From contig NZ_SODM01000003.1 of assembly GCF_004368785.1 (NCBI RefSeq), forward strand, positions 186,001 through 250,000: a stretch of 64,000 nt of DNA, given 5' to 3'. Both the position numbers and the translations under genes were made by a program. The notes under the pieces were generated by a model. It made no database searches and had not been told where the DNA came from. It saw only the letters and a program-made list of their open reading frames with translations. Origin of the DNA: Flavobacterium sp. 270 (GTDB lineage Bacteria; Bacteroidota; Bacteroidia; Flavobacteriales; Flavobacteriaceae). Positions 60,940-64,000 of this stretch are shown in pieces. The first letter of the stretch is position 1. Each line of letters starts with the position of its first letter.

Positions 60940-62814
60940 ATGGGAAGAAAAGCATATCAATTTGTATTTATTACTCTTATGTTTTTGGCTCAAAACAGTT
61001 TTGCACAAGAACTTTATATGCCTAGAAATATAAAAGAGGCTTACGCCAAAGGTACACGTTCTATGGACGGTAAACCGGGTAAAAATTATTGGCAGAACCA
61101 CGGAAATTATACAATGGAAATTTCGGTAGATCCTAAAACAAAACTTGTAAGCGGTACAGAAACTATTGTATATCAAAATAACAGTAAAGATACATTAAGA
61201 ACCTTAGCTGTTCGATTTGTAAATAATCTTCATAAGCCGTCTTCACCAAGAGGAAGCGAAGTAAGTGATGATTTTTTGAGCAATGGTTTAACGATTACTT
61301 CTATGAAAATAGAAAATGAAGTTTACAAAGAAGATGCAAGAAAGTGGGGAACAATAGGTACTGTAAAACTAAAGAAACCGATATTGCCGAATTCTAAAGC
61401 AACAATAAATATAGACTGGAATTATCCGTTGTCTAAAGAGAGCGGGAGAGAAGGACAAATAGACGAAACTACTTTTTTTGTAGCGTACAGTTATCCACGC
61501 GTCTCTGTTTTTGACGATTATAACGGCTGGGATATGCTGGCACATACAGATCGTCAGGAGTTTTACAATGATTTTAATGATTATAAATTTTCTGTAAAAG
61601 CACCAAAAAATTATGTCGTTTATGCAACAGGGGATTTATTAAATCCTGATGAAGTATTACTTCCGGAATTTGCTTCGAGATTAAAGAAATCTTACACTAC
61701 AAACGAAGTCATGCACATTGCCAACGAGCAGGAAGTGAAAAGCGGCATTGTAACAAAACAATACGAATGGAATGTCTGGAAATTTGAAGCCAGAAATATT
61801 ACAGATGTTTGTTTTGGTTTAAGCGATCATTATTTATGGGATGCAAGCAGTGTTGTGGTAGATAAAAAAACCAATCGCCGCGCGAGCGTTCAGGCGGCGT
61901 ATGATGTAAAAGGAACGGATTTTGTAAATTCGATAAAAAACAACCAATACGCTTTAGATTATTTTTCTAACCAATGGCCGGGAGTACCGTATCCGTTTTC
62001 TAAAATGACAGCTTTTCAGGGTTTTGCAGATATGGAATATCCAATGATGTGCAACGATTCTGAAATGGGAAATCCTGTTTTTGCACAATTGGTACAAGAT
62101 CATGAAGTAGCGCATACGTATTTTCCTTTTTATATGGGAATCAACGAAACGCGTTATGCTTTTATGGACGAAGGGTGGGCAACGACTTTTGAATATTTAA
62201 TTGGAATTGAAGAACACGGAAAAGAAGCTGCGGATAAATTTTATAAAGACTTTAGAGTAAAAAGATACATCAACGATCGCTCTGCCGAAGAAGATCAGCC
62301 AATTATTACGATGTCAACACAAGTTTCTGGCGCCGGATATGGAAACAACTCTTACGGAAAAGCATCTCTTTCTTATTTGGCATTAAAAGATATGCTTGGC
62401 GATGAAATGTTCAAAAAAGCACTTCATTCTTATATGGATACATGGAATGGAAAACATCCAATTCCTTGGGATTACTTTAATTCAATTAACAGCGCAACAG
62501 GTAAAAACCTCAACTGGTTTTTTAATAACTGGTTTTTCACAAACAATTATATTGATATTGCTGTCAAAAGTGTTTCGCCAGATAATAAAAGTATTGTAGT
62601 AGAAAATGTGGGCGGATTTGCAATTCCGTTTGACGTAAATATTGTTTACGCTGATAATTCAAAAGAGACATTACATCAAACTCCGGAAGTTTGGGAAAAG
62701 AATAAAAAATCCGCTAAAATTGCTTTAAAAGGCGTTAAGAAAATTAAACAAATAAATCTTGACGGAGGTATTTTTATGGATGCAACACCAAAAAATAATT
62801 CATGGTCTAAATAA
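60940..62814 (+). CDS. M1-family metallopeptidase
   Basis: The start at 60940 begins a signal peptide (MGRKAYQFVFITLMFLAQNS); upstream frame is unlikely. The ~624-residue exported protein has the M1 zinc site HEVAH at 388-392 and Glu411, exactly 18 residues after the second His. A GFADMEYPMM segment stands where the GAMEN-like motif is expected. It should be a secreted or periplasmic aminopeptidase. It lies 9 bp before the ACT-domain gene. Confidence 0.92.
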   Translation: MGRKAYQFVFITLMFLAQNSFAQELYMPRNIKEAYAKGTRSMDGKPGKNYWQNHGNYTMEISVDPKTKLVSGTETIVYQNNSKDTLRTLAVRFVNNLHKPSSPRGSEVSDDFLSNGLTITSMKIENEVYKEDARKWGTIGTVKLKKPILPNSKATINIDWNYPLSKESGREGQIDETTFFVAYSYPRVSVFDDYNGWDMLAHTDRQEFYNDFNDYKFSVKAPKNYVVYATGDLLNPDEVLLPEFASRLKKSYTTNEVMHIANEQEVKSGIVTKQYEWNVWKFEARNITDVCFGLSDHYLWDASSVVVDKKTNRRASVQAAYDVKGTDFVNSIKNNQYALDYFSNQWPGVPYPFSKMTAFQGFADMEYPMMCNDSEMGNPVFAQLVQDHEVAHTYFPFYMGINETRYAFMDEGWATTFEYLIGIEEHGKEAADKFYKDFRVKRYINDRSAEEDQPIITMSTQVSGAGYGNNSYGKASLSYLALKDMLGDEMFKKALHSYMDTWNGKHPIPWDYFNSINSATGKNLNWFFNNWFFTNNYIDIAVKSVSPDNKSIVVENVGGFAIPFDVNIVYADNSKETLHQTPEVWEKNKKSAKIALKGVKKIKQINLDGGIFMDATPKNNSWSK

Positions 62815-62823
62815 AGAAATAAG

Positions 62824-63216
62824 ATGTCTGGAGAAAAAGATTTACAGCAATTACTCAAAAGTTTAAAACCCGAATGCAATCCGGGAGATTATGTTTTTTG
62901 TAAAGTCGATCAATTAGGAAATCTTAATTTGGATGAAATCGATATGGTTTTTAAAGAAAAAGAAGCCATTACGCTCATTCTTAAAAAAGAAAAGGCAGAA
63001 AAACTAAACTTAGAATATACTGTTGTAATGTCGTGGATAACACTTTGTATTCATTCGTCATTAGAAGCAGTGGGTTTAACAGCGGCATTTTCAAAAGCAC
63101 TTTCAGATCGAGGCATAAGCTGTAATGTTGTTGCCGCTTATTATCACGATCACATTTTTGTAAATAAAAAAGATACAGAGAAAGCAATGGAAATTTTGAA
63201 TAAATTTTCGTGCTAA
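62824..63216 (+). CDS. ACT-domain-containing protein
   Basis: The 130-residue cytosolic protein has two small ferredoxin-fold modules: LKPECNPGDYVFCKVDQLGN with the N-terminal ACT-like start and LEAVGLTAAFSKALSDRGIS in the C-terminal half, typical of the DUF2241/ACT_7-type regulators. It probably binds a small amino acid or related ligand. Its stop is followed by a terminator (63246-63282). Confidence 0.85.
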   Translation: MSGEKDLQQLLKSLKPECNPGDYVFCKVDQLGNLNLDEIDMVFKEKEAITLILKKEKAEKLNLEYTVVMSWITLCIHSSLEAVGLTAAFSKALSDRGISCNVVAAYYHDHIFVNKKDTEKAMEILNKFSC

Positions 63217-63245
63217 ACGACCTCTAATTTTCTTTAAGAAATTAT

Positions 63246-63282
63246 AAAAGGGAATCTAAAATTATAGATTCCCTTTTTTGTT
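63246..63282 (+). terminator. Intrinsic terminator
   Basis: AAAAGGGAATCTA and TAGATTCCCTTTT arms around AAATTA, then TT. Strong stem between the ACT and GNAT genes. Confidence 0.92.
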
Positions 63283-63315
63283 GAGTAAATTTGAAACATC
63301 AAAGTAAAACCTAAA

Positions 63316-63726
63316 ATGAAAATTAAAACCATTACAGCATCAGACACCTGGCAGATTAGACACGAAGTAATGTGGCCCGATCAGCCTTTTGAATTTGTAC
63401 AATTAGAAGAAGATGATTTAGGGATACATTTTGGAGTATTTGATGATGAGAAATTAGTTGCTATCGTTTCTTGTTTTATTACTGATGATGAAATGCAGTT
63501 TAGAAAACTAGCAACATTAGAAACTTATCAGGGAAAAGGAATCGCCTCAAAATTACTACAGCATATTTTAAATCTTGCCAAAGAAAAAGGTTTAAAGAAA
63601 GTTTGGTGTAATGCCAGAAACAATAAAAAAGCATTTTACGAAAAATTTGGAATGTTGGATAGTCATAAAAGTTTTACAAAAGCCGGACAAGAATTTACTG
63701 TTATGGAAATTTATTTTAGAAATTAA
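63316..63726 (+). CDS. GNAT-family N-acetyltransferase
   Basis: The 136-residue protein has the GNAT core: LATLETYQGKGIASKLLQHI (acetyl-CoA loop QGKGIAS) and KKVWCNARNNKKAFYEKFGM. The short N-terminus is normal for the family. Substrate unknown. Start at 63316 (MKIKTITASDTWQIRHEVMW) fits. Confidence 0.93.
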   Translation: MKIKTITASDTWQIRHEVMWPDQPFEFVQLEEDDLGIHFGVFDDEKLVAIVSCFITDDEMQFRKLATLETYQGKGIASKLLQHILNLAKEKGLKKVWCNARNNKKAFYEKFGMLDSHKSFTKAGQEFTVMEIYFRN

Positions 63727-63974
63727 TCAAAATAATGATTGATTTTTTTGAATATTTTATTTTTTAGAAGTTGAAAAATAAAGCAATCAACATTTATAAT
63801 GTCTTTTTTTGAAAATTCCCTACCGTTTTTAACACGTTTGATGAAGTCTAAAACGCCGTATTTGAAGCGCTTAAGAAAGATTTTAATGATGAAAACGTTT
63901 TCGGTTATTTTGGAGTGTTAAGACTTTCTTATTTTATTTTTTTTGTTCGAATCTTTTATTACTTTCGCACCCAA
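63727..63974. other. Gap with a possible gene relic
   Basis: The 248-bp gap has no valid ORF of normal size. One frame from ~63831 reads NTFDEV, a stop, then NAVFEALKKDFNDENVFGYF-like sequence with good coding look. A 40-residue ORF in another frame starts at 63799 (MSFFENSLPFLTRLMKSKTP). Either could be a decayed gene or chance. Confidence 0.35.
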
Positions 63975-64000
63975 ATGAGAAAGTTACTAGTATTTTTAAC
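63975..64000 (+). CDS. Start of a gene cut by the window edge
   Basis: ATG at 63975 begins MRKLLVFL, a signal-peptide-like start. Upstream TACTTTCG (63959-63966) resembles the -7 box. Too little remains for identification. Confidence 0.4.

Overview
The window is a piece of a Flavobacterium-type chromosome (Bacteroidota, Flavobacteriia). Four things point there: the AT-rich sequence, promoter -7 boxes of the TAnnTTTG type, family content (TonB receptor with carboxypeptidase-like domain, 2TM-domain proteins, LytS/LytTR pair, GapN-type dehydrogenase, Pycsar-effector-like domain), and intergenic space full of the short palindromic repeats usual in this genus. No rRNA, tRNA, CRISPR array, phage or insertion sequence was recognised. 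Most of it looks like core chromosome.

Layout. 1-6.7 kb: the end of an unknown gene, an array of ~60-bp repeats, a beta-propeller lipoprotein, a three-part metallophosphoesterase / kinase-like / Omp85-barrel protein, and an HD-domain protein fused to a Pycsar-effector-type membrane domain. 6.8-10.9 kb: a GAF protein, then an SDR oxidoreductase and a TetR regulator, each preceded by the same operator core. 10.9-20.9 kb (minus strand): hypotheticals, a nucleoid-associated protein, a frameshifted four-helix-bundle gene, an S41 peptidase, HPP and ClC membrane proteins, and a tight five-gene operon (DinB, membrane protein, exported YciI, acetyltransferase, VOC). 21-27.8 kb (plus): TonB receptor, DUF2141, TPR-like protein, LytS-type kinase ending in a 2TM domain, three free 2TM proteins, LytTR regulator. 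27.8-36.7 kb: heme A synthase, CCA-adding enzyme, YaaA, and a TetR-controlled EmrAB-TolC efflux operon.

36.7-45 kb is a complete tryptophan operon, trpE-(lipoprotein)-trpG-D-C-F-B-(GGCT protein)-trpA, on the minus strand. It is preceded by what reads as a full ribosome-mediated attenuator: a promoter, an 18-residue leader peptide with three consecutive Trp codons, and an intrinsic terminator whose 5' arm and loop can instead pair with the leader stop-codon region. Nearly every gap in this operon holds a palindromic repeat.

45-64 kb: a beta-helix protein, a MarR-nitroreductase-YceI operon with two operators 30 bp apart over the promoter, a candidate structured RNA, a sulfur-handling group (two YeeE/YedE halves, MBL-rhodanese protein, TauE/SafE exporter, Crp/Fnr regulator, single-domain rhodanese), cytochrome bd oxidase, three unassigned genes, a GapN-type dehydrogenase, an M1 aminopeptidase, an ACT protein and a GNAT. 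The right edge cuts a new gene.

Limits: all family names come from reading motifs and recognising sequence, not from searches. Start codons were moved inward where a signal peptide, a conserved N-terminus or a repeat made the longest ORF unlikely.
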